Of a DNA stretch of 64,000 nucleotides, positions 17,207 through 27,300 are shown in pieces. Every line of letters starts with the position of its first letter. The first letter of the stretch is position 1. The DNA is taken from contig CAWCVJ010000003.1 in assembly GCA_963799065.1 (NCBI GenBank), positions 1,116,001 through 1,180,000 of the forward strand. The letters run 5' to 3'. The translations under genes were made by a program, and so were the position numbers. The notes under the pieces were generated by a model, which was not told where the DNA came from, searched no databases, and saw only the letters and a program-made list of their open reading frames with translations. Source of the DNA: JAJPHW01 sp963799065 (GTDB taxonomy: Bacteria > Acidobacteriota > Terriglobia > Terriglobales > Acidobacteriaceae).

Positions 17207-17323
17207 GGTAGGGTGAAGCGTCCGCAAAACCTACCTAGGATAACATCCAGGATCCCGCTCGGAGAACGTCCAGCGCCTGGCCTCCGGTGGATTCGTGGAC
17301 GCCGGTCGATATACTCTGTTGCG

Positions 17324-18373
17324 GTGAAGCAACGAGTATCCTCCGCGCTGGTGGTGTTCAGCTATTTCACGTCGGTAGGCCTGCTCTTGTTTGGCTACCG
17401 GTATCTGGAATACGTCGCCAGCCGGCGCGCCGTGTCGCCGCTTGAACCCTTTCTGAACGAGGTGGTGACAGGGGCATGGATGGCGGCGCTGCTGTTTCCG
17501 CTGGTGGCGCGATTCGCCCGCAGGTTTCCCGTTGGCGGGGCGAACTGGATCGCACGAGTCCTATTGCATCTGGGTGCACTCTGCCTATATTCGCTGGCGC
17601 ACACTTCGCTGCTGTGGGGACTGCGGGGAGTGCTGTATCCGTTGTTTGGGCTGGGGCGCTACGATTACGGCATCATGATCGCGCGCTATCCGATGGAGTT
17701 TTTTCACGATGCGATCGCATATACCGTCATCGTGAGTATTCTGTACCTCGTCGACCGCCACCTTCGCGCCGCTCAATTGGAAGCCAGACTGGCGCAGGCG
17801 CGGCTGGAGAACTTGCGCTTGCAGTTGCAGCCGCATTTCCTTTTCAATGCGTTGAATGCGATCTCGTCGGCCGTTTATGAAGATCCGCGAAAAGCGGACG
17901 AGATGATCTCGCGCCTCAGCAGTCTGCTGCGCCGCACGATCGAGGATGCGGAAACCCAGCTGGTTCCGTTGGAGCGTGAAATCGGAACTCTAGAGCTCTA
18001 TCTCGACGTTATGCGCCAGCGCTTCGAAGACAGGTTGACCGTCGATGTATCGGTGGCACCGGAGGTGGAGAAGGCATTGGTGCCGCATTTACTGCTGCAA
18101 CCGCTGGTGGAAAATTCGATTCGCCACGGGGCGGATCCGGCCTCGAACCGGGTTGCCGTCTCCGTGATTGCGGAGCGGGACGGCTTCAACACGCGCTTGC
18201 GGATTCGTGATTCCGGGCGCGGCCTTCCGAAGGGAGAGGTCCGGCGCGGTACCGGCATCTCGAATACCGTCGAGCGGCTGGAGCAATTGTATGGCGCTGG
18301 ACATTCACTCGAGTTCAAGAACTGCGAGGATGGCGGTCTTGCGGTCACGGTCGAGGTTCCCTTCCGGACATGA
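17324..18373 (+). CDS. LytS/YehU-type sensor histidine kinase
   Basis: About 349 residues from the GTG at 17324. The longer in-frame opening upstream overlaps rpsA antisense and is not credible. The first 140 residues hold about four membrane helices. The His_kinase domain follows, with H171 in LQLQPHFLFNALNAISS, then the HATPase region with N-box LLLQPLVENSIRHG and G-boxes RDSGRGLP and GTGISNTVERL. This is the 5TM/LytS class that pairs with LytTR regulators. The stop overlaps the regulator start as ATGA. A -10-like TATACT at 17310-17315 lies 8 bp before the GTG, so the transcript may be leaderless. The signal sensed is unknown. Confidence 0.88.
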   Translation: MKQRVSSALVVFSYFTSVGLLLFGYRYLEYVASRRAVSPLEPFLNEVVTGAWMAALLFPLVARFARRFPVGGANWIARVLLHLGALCLYSLAHTSLLWGLRGVLYPLFGLGRYDYGIMIARYPMEFFHDAIAYTVIVSILYLVDRHLRAAQLEARLAQARLENLRLQLQPHFLFNALNAISSAVYEDPRKADEMISRLSSLLRRTIEDAETQLVPLEREIGTLELYLDVMRQRFEDRLTVDVSVAPEVEKALVPHLLLQPLVENSIRHGADPASNRVAVSVIAERDGFNTRLRIRDSGRGLPKGEVRRGTGISNTVERLEQLYGAGHSLEFKNCEDGGLAVTVEVPFRT

Positions 18374-19089
18374 TTCGCGTGCTGATTGTGGACGACGAGC
18401 CCCCCGCGCGGCGGAAGGTGCGGCGTTTTCTCCGAAGCGACGCGGAGATCGGGGAGATCATGGAAGCGGGTTCAGGCGAGGAGGCGGTGGCGGGAATGCG
18501 GGTCTTCGCGCCCGACCTGGTTTTCATGGATGTGGAAATGCCGGACATGGACGGCTTCCGCGCCTTGGCCGAGATTCCGGAGCCGCGCCTGTTCCACGTC
18601 ATCTTTCTAACCGCGCATCAGCACCACACGCTTCGCGCATTCGAGGCCGAAGCTCTCGACTATCTTCTCAAACCGGTGGATCCCGGCCGCTTCGAACGTG
18701 CGTTAGAACGAGCCAAGGAGCAGTTGGAACTACGCCGGAAACGCGAACCGAAGCCCGAGCCTCGACATTTTCTCAAGCGCTTGTTGCTGCAGAAAAACGG
18801 CCGCGAGATTTTTCTGCCGGTGGAGCGCCTGGATTGGGCCGCCGCAAATCGCAACTATATCGACCTGCATTCCGGTAACGAAACCTACATCCTCCGGAGT
18901 ACGCTCGAGAGTCTCTCCCGTCAACTGGACCCGGAGCAGTTCGTGCGGATCAATCGCTCTGAATTGGTCAATCTGGATTGCATTCAAGAACTGCAGCCCT
19001 GGTTTCATGGCGAGCGTCGCGTACTGCTGAAGGATGGCCGCGAACTGACGTGGACGCGGCGCTTCCGGGCCTTGACGCCACGCGATTAG
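18370..19089 (+). CDS. LytTR-family response regulator
   Basis: A 239-residue regulator. The receiver domain (1-120) has the acidic pair in LIVDDEPPAR, phospho-acceptor D54 in LVFMDVEMPDMDGF, and the switch lysine in LDYLLKPVD. The C-terminal LytTR DNA-binding domain (about 130-239) begins FLKRLLLQKNGREIFLPVE and includes FVRINRSELVNLDCI. It overlaps the kinase gene by 4 bp, so the two form a translationally coupled pair. The PQQ dehydrogenase gene starts 55 bp downstream and could be part of the same transcript. Confidence 0.9.
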   Translation: MIRVLIVDDEPPARRKVRRFLRSDAEIGEIMEAGSGEEAVAGMRVFAPDLVFMDVEMPDMDGFRALAEIPEPRLFHVIFLTAHQHHTLRAFEAEALDYLLKPVDPGRFERALERAKEQLELRRKREPKPEPRHFLKRLLLQKNGREIFLPVERLDWAAANRNYIDLHSGNETYILRSTLESLSRQLDPEQFVRINRSELVNLDCIQELQPWFHGERRVLLKDGRELTWTRRFRALTPRD

Positions 19090-19144
19090 GCCCATTCGTC
19101 CCCAAACGCTTTACTGCGCGCCAGTCAAGCGGCAGAATGCGGCT

Positions 19145-21028
19145 ATGCGAATCTCATTGGCGTTTCTTTTAACGATTTTCCTGACTACTGCTACAGCGTC
19201 TGTGGCAGCCCAGAATTGGAGTGCGTATGGGGCCGATGCCGCGGGTGCCCGCTACACGCGGCTGCAACAGATCACGCCCGAAAACGTCGGAAAGCTTCGG
19301 GTGGCTTGGATGTATCGCACCGGCGCACTTGACCCGGAGACCGATCTCAACGAGAAGGCGGCGTTCGAAGCCACGCCCATTCTTGTGGACGGGACGCTTT
19401 ATCTGAGCACACCGTTCAATCAAGTAATCGCGCTCGACCCGGAGAGCGGAGTGGCGAAGTGGACCTTCGACCCCAAGGTGGACCGTTCGTCCAGCTATTC
19501 CGAAGTCACCTCCCGCGGCGTCGCCGCCTGGAGCGATTCGAAAGCGAAGGAAGGCGCCCCCTGCAAGCTGCGGATATTCGAAGGCACGATCGATGCGCGG
19601 TTGCTGGCGTTGGACGGCAAGACAGGCGCTGTCTGCGCGAACTTTGGGGTTGGCGGCGCGATCGATTTGTCCCGGGGAGTGGCATTCAGTCCGGAGTTTC
19701 GCGGCGACTATGAAGTCACATCGGCTCCCGCGATCGTGGGGGATCTGGTGATCGTCGGTTCGGCGATTGGCGACAACGGGGCAGTGGACATGCCTCGAGG
19801 CGTGGTGCGAGGGTATGATGCGCGCACGGGCGCATTGCGCTGGACATGGGATCCCATTCCCTGGGCCGAGAAGCAACAAGTGCGAACCGGCGCCGCCAAT
19901 GCGTGGTCGGCCATTGCTGCCGATCCCGCGCTGGACTTGGTGTTTATACCTACCGGAAGCGCCAGCCCGGACTATTTCGGGGGTACACGTCCCGGCGACA
20001 ATAAGTGGGCGAATTCTGTGGTTGCGCTAAGAGCTTCCACGGGGGATTTTGTGTGGGGCTTTCAAGTGGTGCATCACGACTTATGGGATTACGATGTCGC
20101 ATCTCAACCCACGCTGATTAATTTCCGTGGCCAGGCCGCAGTGGCGGTCACCACGAAGATGGGCAATGTGTTCGTGCTGGATCGTGCCACGGGCAAGCCG
20201 TTGATTGAGGCGAAGGAAGTCGCCGTGCCCAAGAGCGACGTTCAAGGGGAAGATGCGTCCGCAACCCAGCCGATTCCGGCCTGGAGCGCCATGGTTCCCC
20301 AGACACTGACGGCGGCTGACGCCTGGGGTGCGACCGCAGAAGCACGGCAATGGTGTGAACAAAAGATAAAATCGCTGCGCAACGAGGGGCTGTTCACCCC
20401 GCCAAGTCTAAAGGGTACGATCGCCTTCCCCGGCAATATCGGAGGAGTCAACTGGGGCAGTGCGGCGTGGGATCCAGCCAGAAATCTTCTGCTTGCCAAC
20501 ACCAATCGTTTGGCCGCCATTGCTAGGCTGATTCCGCGCGAGGACTTGCAAGCGGCCATGGACCATCGCAAGGACACCGAAACCGCCTGGGGCGGGGAAT
20601 TTGCGCGCCAGCGTGGAACACCTTACGCGATGCACCGCGAGTGGCTAGTCGCGCCGAATGGCCTGCCCTGCAACCGTCCTCCCTGGGGAGCGCTGGTGGC
20701 GTTCGATCTCAATACCGGCAAACTGAAGTGGGAGGCGCCGCTTGGCAGCATGGGCGACGGCTTGCCAGCCGGTTCGGTTAGCCTGGGTGGACCCACGGCG
20801 ACCGCAAGCGGGCTTATATTCACGGCGGCGGCGCGCGACCCTCATCTCCGCGGATTCGACTCCGACACGGGTAAGGAGTTGTGGACAACCGAGCTTCCAG
20901 CGAGCGCACAATCGACGCCGATGACGTATGAGTGGAAAGGCAAGCAGTACGTTGTCATCTGTGCCGGAGGGCACGGTAAGTTGAAAACAAAAATGGGTGA
21001 CTTCGTGGTGGCCTTCGGGCTGCCTTAG
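19145..21028 (+). CDS. PQQ-dependent dehydrogenase (quinoprotein glucose/alcohol dehydrogenase type)
   Basis: A 627-residue exported quinoprotein. A signal peptide ends near SVAAQ. The beta-propeller has repeated W-motif blades such as VIALDPESGVAKWTFD. It contains VVHHDLWDYDVASQPT, the motif characteristic of membrane glucose dehydrogenase/quinate dehydrogenase-like enzymes. It lacks the five-helix N-terminal membrane domain of Gcd and the cytochrome c domain of quinohaemoproteins, so it should be a soluble periplasmic enzyme passing electrons to an unknown acceptor. The substrate (a sugar or alcohol) cannot be told. It sits 55 bp downstream of the LytTR pair. Confidence 0.88.
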   Translation: MRISLAFLLTIFLTTATASVAAQNWSAYGADAAGARYTRLQQITPENVGKLRVAWMYRTGALDPETDLNEKAAFEATPILVDGTLYLSTPFNQVIALDPESGVAKWTFDPKVDRSSSYSEVTSRGVAAWSDSKAKEGAPCKLRIFEGTIDARLLALDGKTGAVCANFGVGGAIDLSRGVAFSPEFRGDYEVTSAPAIVGDLVIVGSAIGDNGAVDMPRGVVRGYDARTGALRWTWDPIPWAEKQQVRTGAANAWSAIAADPALDLVFIPTGSASPDYFGGTRPGDNKWANSVVALRASTGDFVWGFQVVHHDLWDYDVASQPTLINFRGQAAVAVTTKMGNVFVLDRATGKPLIEAKEVAVPKSDVQGEDASATQPIPAWSAMVPQTLTAADAWGATAEARQWCEQKIKSLRNEGLFTPPSLKGTIAFPGNIGGVNWGSAAWDPARNLLLANTNRLAAIARLIPREDLQAAMDHRKDTETAWGGEFARQRGTPYAMHREWLVAPNGLPCNRPPWGALVAFDLNTGKLKWEAPLGSMGDGLPAGSVSLGGPTATASGLIFTAAARDPHLRGFDSDTGKELWTTELPASAQSTPMTYEWKGKQYVVICAGGHGKLKTKMGDFVVAFGLP

Positions 21029-21112
21029 GCGCGTCGGCGGTTGCCACCCGACACTTTTCAGAACTTCCCCATCTTCGAATAGAATGTTGTATCCGAAAGC
21101 GGGGTTTACTCA

Positions 21113-24100
21113 TTGCGCAAATTAAATTCTTGTCTGAACGGGTGCGTCATCACGTTCCTTTCCCTCGTCGTACCTAGTTCAGCGCTGGCCCAATCTGTCT
21201 CCCCCGAGTTCGTCAACGGCCTGAAGTGGCGGCTCATCGGGCCGTTTCGCGGTGGACGCGTTGTCGCCGTTGCGGGCGTTCCGGGCGACTCGACTACGTT
21301 TTACTTCGGCGGCGTCAACGGTGGCGTTTGGAAGACGATCGACGCGGGAACGGTTTGGACTCCCATCTTCGATAAGCAGCCCGTCGGCTCGATTGGAGCG
21401 ATGGCTGTTGCGCCGTCCGATTCGAAGACGATTTATGTCGGGACGGGTGAAACGGATATTCGATCGAGCCTATCTTTCGGCAACGGCGTTTATAAATCCG
21501 CCGACGCTGGGGCGACGTGGACTCATGTTGGTCTGGAAGACACGCGCCATATCAGCCGCATTGTGATTGATCCGCAGGATGCGAACACGGTTTACGCGGG
21601 GGCATTAGGTCACGTCTATGGCCCGAACGAACAGCGCGGAGTGTATAAATCCACCGATGGCGGCGCGCATTGGACGAAGTCACTCGACACAGGCTCTGAG
21701 ATCGGCGTTTCGGATTTGGCAATTTGTGCCGGAAACTCGCAGCTCTTGTTCGCCGGCACGTGGCACACGCATCGTCCGCCGTGGAGCACCTATGCTCCCA
21801 TCGATGGCCCTGGCGGCGGTATTTACCGTACGCAAGACGGCGGCAAGACCTGGTCGCAGCTCAAGGGAAGTGGCCTGCCCGAGGGTGACTGGGGACGTGT
21901 CGGTCTCGATGTTGCGCCGGACGGGAAGCACGTCTACGCGCTGATTCAGGCAAAGAAAGCTGGGCTGTATCGTTCCGACGATGGCGGCGATACATGGACC
22001 CTGGCGAATGCCGATCCGAGGCTTACGAGTCGCGCGTGGTATTTCAACCGTGTGACCATCGATCCGCAAAATCCCGATGTGATTTACGTTCCGAACGTTG
22101 CGCTGTATCGCTCTGAAGATGGCGGCAAGACGATTTCTATCGTGCGCGGCGCGCCCGGCGGCGACGACTATCACCAACTTTGGGTGGATCCTAAGAATTC
22201 TTCCAGCATGGTGCTGGGGACCGATCAGGGGACTACGGTGAGCCTCGACCGCGGACAGACCTGGAGCAGTTGGTACAACCAGCCCACGGCGCAGCTTTAT
22301 CACGTGATCACCGACAATGAGTTTCCTTATGTCGTGTATGGGGCGCAGCAAGATACCGGAAGTGTCGCGGTATTCAGTCGCACCGATCACGGGCAGATCA
22401 CGCCCCGCGACTGGTTTCCATCGGGCGAGAGTGAGAGCGGATATATGGCGCCCGATCCTAAAGATCCGACCATCGTTTATTTGAGTGGCGCTTTCGGCAC
22501 GGTGGATCGGTTCAATCGCAAGACGAGTCTCAGCCAAAATGTTTCGCCATCGCCCGCGATCGATTTCATGGCTGAGGTGGCTCAGCGCAAGTATCGGGCT
22601 CCCTGGACGCCGCCGCTTGTATTCTCCGCGGCTGATCCGAGTGCGCTATATTTTGGCACTCAATATGTGATGAAGACGCTTGACGGAGGCTTGCATTGGC
22701 AGACGATTAGTCCCGACCTTACGGGTAGCGCGGCAAAGCCTGGCTACAAACCGCAAGGGCCGCCGACGGTGGAGAACTCGAAGCAGCGCGGGTATGGTGT
22801 CGTGTTTACGATCGGGCCATCTCCGCTGAAGAGCGATTTGATCTGGGCGGGCAGCGATACGGGATTGATTCATGTCACGCGCGACGGCGGCAAGAATTGG
22901 AGAGACGTCACGCCGCCGGGCTTGAGCAGTTGGAGCAAAATTTCTCTTATCGAAGCTTCGCACTTCGATCCCGCAGTCGCCTATGCAGCGGTTGATCGCA
23001 GTCGCCTCGATGATCAGTCGCCTTATATTTATCGGACTCGCGATTACGGTGCGACCTGGCAAGCGATCACGAATGGAATCGCAGCGCCGGCATTTCTGCG
23101 CGCGGTTCGGGAAGATCCGCGAAGCAAGGGACTGCTCTTTGCGGGAACTGAGTTCGGAGTCTACGTCTCTTTCGACGACGGCGATCACTGGCAGCCTTTG
23201 CAACTGAATTTGCCAACCACTTCGGTGCGGGATCTCACGATCCATGGCGACGATTTGGTGATCGGCACCCACGGGCGATCATTCTGGATTCTCGACGACA
23301 TCACGCCGCTGCGCCAGACGGCCGAGGCCGCGAAGGCGAATGCGTTCTGGCTGTACCATCCCGCGGAGGCGGTTCGCGTTGACAACAATTCGTTCCCAGG
23401 CACGCCGCTGCCGCCCGAAGAGCCTACGGCGGAGAATCCTGCGAGCGGAGCGGTGATCGATTATTTTTTGAAGTCCGACGCCCGCAATCTCAAGCTGGAG
23501 ATCTTCGATGCACAACAGAGGTTAGTGCGCAAGTTTACGTCGGAAGACAAGACCTCTGAAAAGCGGCCACCGCTTCCGATTGCGGAGCGCTGGTTCCCCA
23601 GGCCCATCGCTTTGGAAAATACTCCGGGCTTGCACCGGTTCGTTTGGGATCTGCGGTGGAGCAGTTCGGGGGAAGCGAGCGAAGACGAGTTTTCCGATTA
23701 CCGCAGCCCGAGCGGCCCAAAGGCAGTGCCGGGAGTTTACGAGGTTCGCCTGACGGTGGGCGGACAAACCCAACGGCAAGCCCTGAAACTCGTTATGGAT
23801 CCGCGTTCGGCCGCGACTGCCGCGACTCTTAAGCAGCAGTACGAAGTCGGTCAGCAGATGTACGAAGAGACGCGCGAAGCGCGGCGTGCGTTGGCCGAGA
23901 TTGGTTCGTTGCAAAAGCAACTGGGCGATATTCAGCAGAGGGTGAGCAACAATCCAGAGCTGATCGCCACTCTGGCGGGGGCACAGACCGAGCTAGGGAC
24001 GATTCTTTCCAAGGGATCTGCTGGGGCAAGCGCAGCAGGTCTGCAAGAGGCCTACAGCGGATTGGCTTCGGCACTGGGAGTGGTTGAGGGCGGCGATCGT

Positions 24101-24289
24101 GCCGTCCCTTCACAGGCGATTGCGGTCTATAAAGAATCCAGCGAGGGCGTTAAAGCGGGCATTGCGGCGTGGGCAAAGTTCAAGCAGACGAGAGTTCCGC
24201 AGCTGAATCAAAAGCTAAGGGAAGCGAGTCTCGCTCCCCTTGCGATCTCGGAGATCGAGCAGGAAGTTGAATTTCTTATGTCTCGCTGA
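21113..24289 (+). CDS. Secreted BNR/Asp-box (VPS10/sortilin-like) propeller protein
   Basis: A 1058-residue exported protein. The TTG start gives a signal peptide ending near SSALAQS. The first 750 residues contain many Asp-box repeats: SADAGATW, DGGKTW, SDDGGDTW, DGGKNW and FDDGDHW. These place it in the sortilin/VPS10-like BNR propeller group often auto-annotated as glycosyl hydrolase. The remaining 300 residues hold a FlgD-Ig-like segment (KLEIFDAQQRLVRKF) and a helical C-terminal part (about 920-1058). No sialidase catalytic set (RIP motif, Arg triad) is evident, so enzymatic activity is doubtful. It is convergent with the TonB-receptor gene. Confidence 0.85.
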   Translation: MRKLNSCLNGCVITFLSLVVPSSALAQSVSPEFVNGLKWRLIGPFRGGRVVAVAGVPGDSTTFYFGGVNGGVWKTIDAGTVWTPIFDKQPVGSIGAMAVAPSDSKTIYVGTGETDIRSSLSFGNGVYKSADAGATWTHVGLEDTRHISRIVIDPQDANTVYAGALGHVYGPNEQRGVYKSTDGGAHWTKSLDTGSEIGVSDLAICAGNSQLLFAGTWHTHRPPWSTYAPIDGPGGGIYRTQDGGKTWSQLKGSGLPEGDWGRVGLDVAPDGKHVYALIQAKKAGLYRSDDGGDTWTLANADPRLTSRAWYFNRVTIDPQNPDVIYVPNVALYRSEDGGKTISIVRGAPGGDDYHQLWVDPKNSSSMVLGTDQGTTVSLDRGQTWSSWYNQPTAQLYHVITDNEFPYVVYGAQQDTGSVAVFSRTDHGQITPRDWFPSGESESGYMAPDPKDPTIVYLSGAFGTVDRFNRKTSLSQNVSPSPAIDFMAEVAQRKYRAPWTPPLVFSAADPSALYFGTQYVMKTLDGGLHWQTISPDLTGSAAKPGYKPQGPPTVENSKQRGYGVVFTIGPSPLKSDLIWAGSDTGLIHVTRDGGKNWRDVTPPGLSSWSKISLIEASHFDPAVAYAAVDRSRLDDQSPYIYRTRDYGATWQAITNGIAAPAFLRAVREDPRSKGLLFAGTEFGVYVSFDDGDHWQPLQLNLPTTSVRDLTIHGDDLVIGTHGRSFWILDDITPLRQTAEAAKANAFWLYHPAEAVRVDNNSFPGTPLPPEEPTAENPASGAVIDYFLKSDARNLKLEIFDAQQRLVRKFTSEDKTSEKRPPLPIAERWFPRPIALENTPGLHRFVWDLRWSSSGEASEDEFSDYRSPSGPKAVPGVYEVRLTVGGQTQRQALKLVMDPRSAATAATLKQQYEVGQQMYEETREARRALAEIGSLQKQLGDIQQRVSNNPELIATLAGAQTELGTILSKGSAGASAAGLQEAYSGLASALGVVEGGDRAVPSQAIAVYKESSEGVKAGIAAWAKFKQTRVPQLNQKLREASLAPLAISEIEQEVEFLMSR

Positions 24290-24296
24290 GGTTGAC

Positions 24297-24325
24297 AAGG
24301 TTTCTAAAACTAAGGTTTCTAAAAC
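24297..24325. repeat. Short tandem direct repeat at the end of the TonB-receptor gene
   Basis: AAGGTTTCTAAAAC occurs twice, at 24297-24310 and 24312-24325, separated by one T. The second copy includes the stop codon and last residues (minus strand) of the TonB-receptor gene. It looks like a recent small duplication between two convergent genes. Confidence 0.6.
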
Positions 24326-27300
24326 AAGAACTTGAGCGCCAGTTGAATTACGCGAGGGCTGACGTCGGCGTGGATTTGGTCAAAGGTGGGGGAACTAATG
24401 TCGCTATCGGGCAAGCGGAAATTGGTGTGGTTCAAGAAGTTGAACAGCTCGCCGCGGAATTGAAACTCTTTTGACTCTCCGACGCGAATGTTCTTGAAGG
24501 CGGAGAAATCCCAATCTGCATAGGCGGGCCCGTCGACAACGTTTCGGCCCTCATTTCCGAAAACCTGGAAGCGTCCCAGCGGGTCGGGAGCGAGTTTTTG
24601 GAACGCACCGATATCGAACCACTCGAGTGGGGTTCGCGGGCCATCGTTCGGATTGCCGATCAGGCTGGGGCGGTTGGCGGAAAATCCCGTGATCTCGGGC
24701 GCGCTGCCTTGCAGAGAATTGTCGGAGGAGTCGAAAACGGTGAAGGGCGTGCCGCTCATGAGGGTGGCGATTCCATTGACCTGCCAATCGGCGAATGCGT
24801 GCTGATACCAGTTCCGGGGATGCTGCCAGAACGGGAGCTTCCACTGATAGCTCAGGACCAGGCGATGACGCGCATCGAACATGGAGCGCCCGCGCTCGGC
24901 GGACAGATTGAAAGGATTCTGGGCCAGATCATTTTCTCCGGCGACCGGCTGCGAAGCTGAACCGGTGATGTTGAAGGACGAAACGTCGTCGATCGACTTG
25001 GAAAATGTGTAGGACGCGAGGAAAGACAGCCCGTATTTATAGCGCTTACGCAGGCTGGCCTGAAGCGAGTTGTAGGCGGAGTTGGCGCTGCCCGCAATCA
25101 GGCCCGCGGACGCGAAGACGCAGTGGTTCGGATCGCTCAGCGTACATCCCGAATAAAGCCGTCGCTGATTGACATTGTTTTCGTTCGAGATGGGACTGCC
25201 CGAGGAATCGACGCCTGGAACGAACTCCGTCGGATTGCCTTCGATGAAGCGGGGCAGATGAGTCCCGCTGGTTCCGACGTAACCGATCTGCGCCAACCAG
25301 TCGTCGCCGAAGGATTTCTGAATATTCAGATTCCAATCCTGTGCGTACGGCAAGGGCAACTTGGGGGCGAGGGTCAGAATTGTCATCGGTTCGGAGAACT
25401 GTCCGTTGAAAACGCTCTGTCCAGCGTAAGGATTGGCGAAGTTGGGCAGACTCACTTGAGGCGTTTGCAGGTATGGAGGAGCGCTGATGGGCGATTGCAG
25501 TGGGCCGCCGTTTCCGGTGTAGTAAGGCTCGTAGAAGATTCCGTAGGCCGCACTGACCAGCCACTTTCCGCCGCCGGTGGGATCCCATGCGAGGCCCACT
25601 CGCGGCGCGAAGGCCTTCTTATCGGTCGGAATCAATCCAGCGGGAACGCCGGGATCGCCGGGATAGAGCAGTCCGGCGGGTGCGGCTGGAAAAACCTTTG
25701 ACTGCGCGCCAGGGACAAACAAGTTCTGGCGATTGTGGATTTCGGTGTAGGGGGAGGGCAATTCGTAACGGAGTCCGAGATTCAAAGTCAGACGGCGAGA
25801 GACTCGAAAGGTATCCTGAGCGTAGGCATTCGACGCTTGTCCGCGAATGCCGCGGGAAAAGCTGCCGACACCTTGCAGGAAGACCACGGGCTGACCGGCG
25901 AGGAAGCTGGCAAAACCATCGCTATAGGGGAAGGTCGAGAACACAAAGAAGCCGTTCGTGGCGATGCCCTGCAAGGCGTTGATGTTGTCATGACGATAGC
26001 CGGCGCCGAACTTTAGTTCGTGATTGCGGTGAACCCAGCTCAGCGATCCGGAGTAGTCGAAAGTGTTCTGGTAGGTGTTGCGGGGCCCGGTGATGGGGTC
26101 GCCGACCGATGCGTAACCGCTCACCTGAATGAATGGCGGTCCAATCGCGGCATCGAGACTGGGGGTGTATTGGAAGCCCAGATCGGTTGGCGATTCGTGG
26201 TTGATGTGTTCGCCGAAGAGAAATTTATTGCGCAAGTAGGAGAAGCGGAAGTCGGCGATGATCGCGGGTGAAAAGATGTGCGTCTCTTGCATGACGAAAT
26301 TCTGCGAGCGATGGTCTTCGCCGACCGGGAATCCCGGCACATTCGCGCCCGCCGGAGATAAGGGATCGGTCGTGGGACCAGCGGTGAACGAGTAGCGGAA
26401 ATTTAGCGTGTCCAAGGGGGAAAGATATTGGTCCAGCTTGACTCCGAATTGATCGTTGTTGACTTGCAATGACTGCGTTGCGATGAAGGTGTTGGCGCCG
26501 CTGTTGGGCACTGGGAAAAACGGCAGGATGTTCGCTGAGATGGGATTGATGGAAGCCAGTTGATTGTCGGGGACGGGAACGGGTCGGCCAGTGGCGAAGC
26601 TGTACAACTGCTGACCGTCGGCGGGATTGGGATCGTTGCATATCCCGCTGGTAAAGCCGGAAGTGCATAACTGTGCGAAATTGCCCTGCCGCTCTTGCAG
26701 CGAGGGGACGGTTGCGGAAACGGTTTCGCCCTGGCGATTGCGGAAGCCTTCGTAGTATCCGAAGAAGAAAGTTTTATTTTTGACAATTGGTCCGCCGAAC
26801 GTGGCTCCAAACTGGTTCTGCTTCAAAGGCTGGACACTCTTGGTAAAGTAATCCGAAGCATCGAAGGCATCGTTACGCAGAAACTCCCAGGCAGCGCCAT
26901 GAAACGAATTGGTGCCGGAGCGGGTGATGACGTTGGTGGTGGAGCCAATACTGCGGCCGAATTCGGCGTTGGCGTCGTGAGTCAGGATACGAAACTCCGC
27001 GATGGCGTCGATGGGCGGCTTAATCACGTAGCCGGCATCGACCGAGTTGACGTTATCCGCGCCGTCGATCATGAAATTGTTGGATTCCGGACGCTGACCG
27101 TCGACAGCATAGCCCTGACTGTCGCGCAATCCACCGCCGGCTTGCAATAGTCCAGGAGTCAGTGGAACGACGCCTGGCTGCAAAGTTCCCAGTTGAGCAA
27201 AGTTCCGGCCGTCCAGGGGCAAATCAAGAATTTCCCGTTGCATCACAGTCTGCCCCAGGCTGCTGGCATCGCTTTGGATGAGTTCAGCGTCCGCGGTGAC

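Noticed and set aside
16898..17323. N-terminal extension of the LytS-type kinase frame running antisense into rpsA
   Set aside because: The encoded stretch is not protein-like and overlaps the conserved S1 gene; the membrane domain starts cleanly at the GTG at 17324.
21029..21060. GTCGG/CCGAC hairpin followed by ACTTTT after the PQQ dehydrogenase gene
   Set aside because: Five-base stem, imperfect T-run and large loop; not convincing as a terminator.
21113..24289. BNR-repeat protein as a sialidase or other glycosidase
   Set aside because: Asp-boxes alone do not define an enzyme, and the sialidase Arg triad and RIP motif were not seen.
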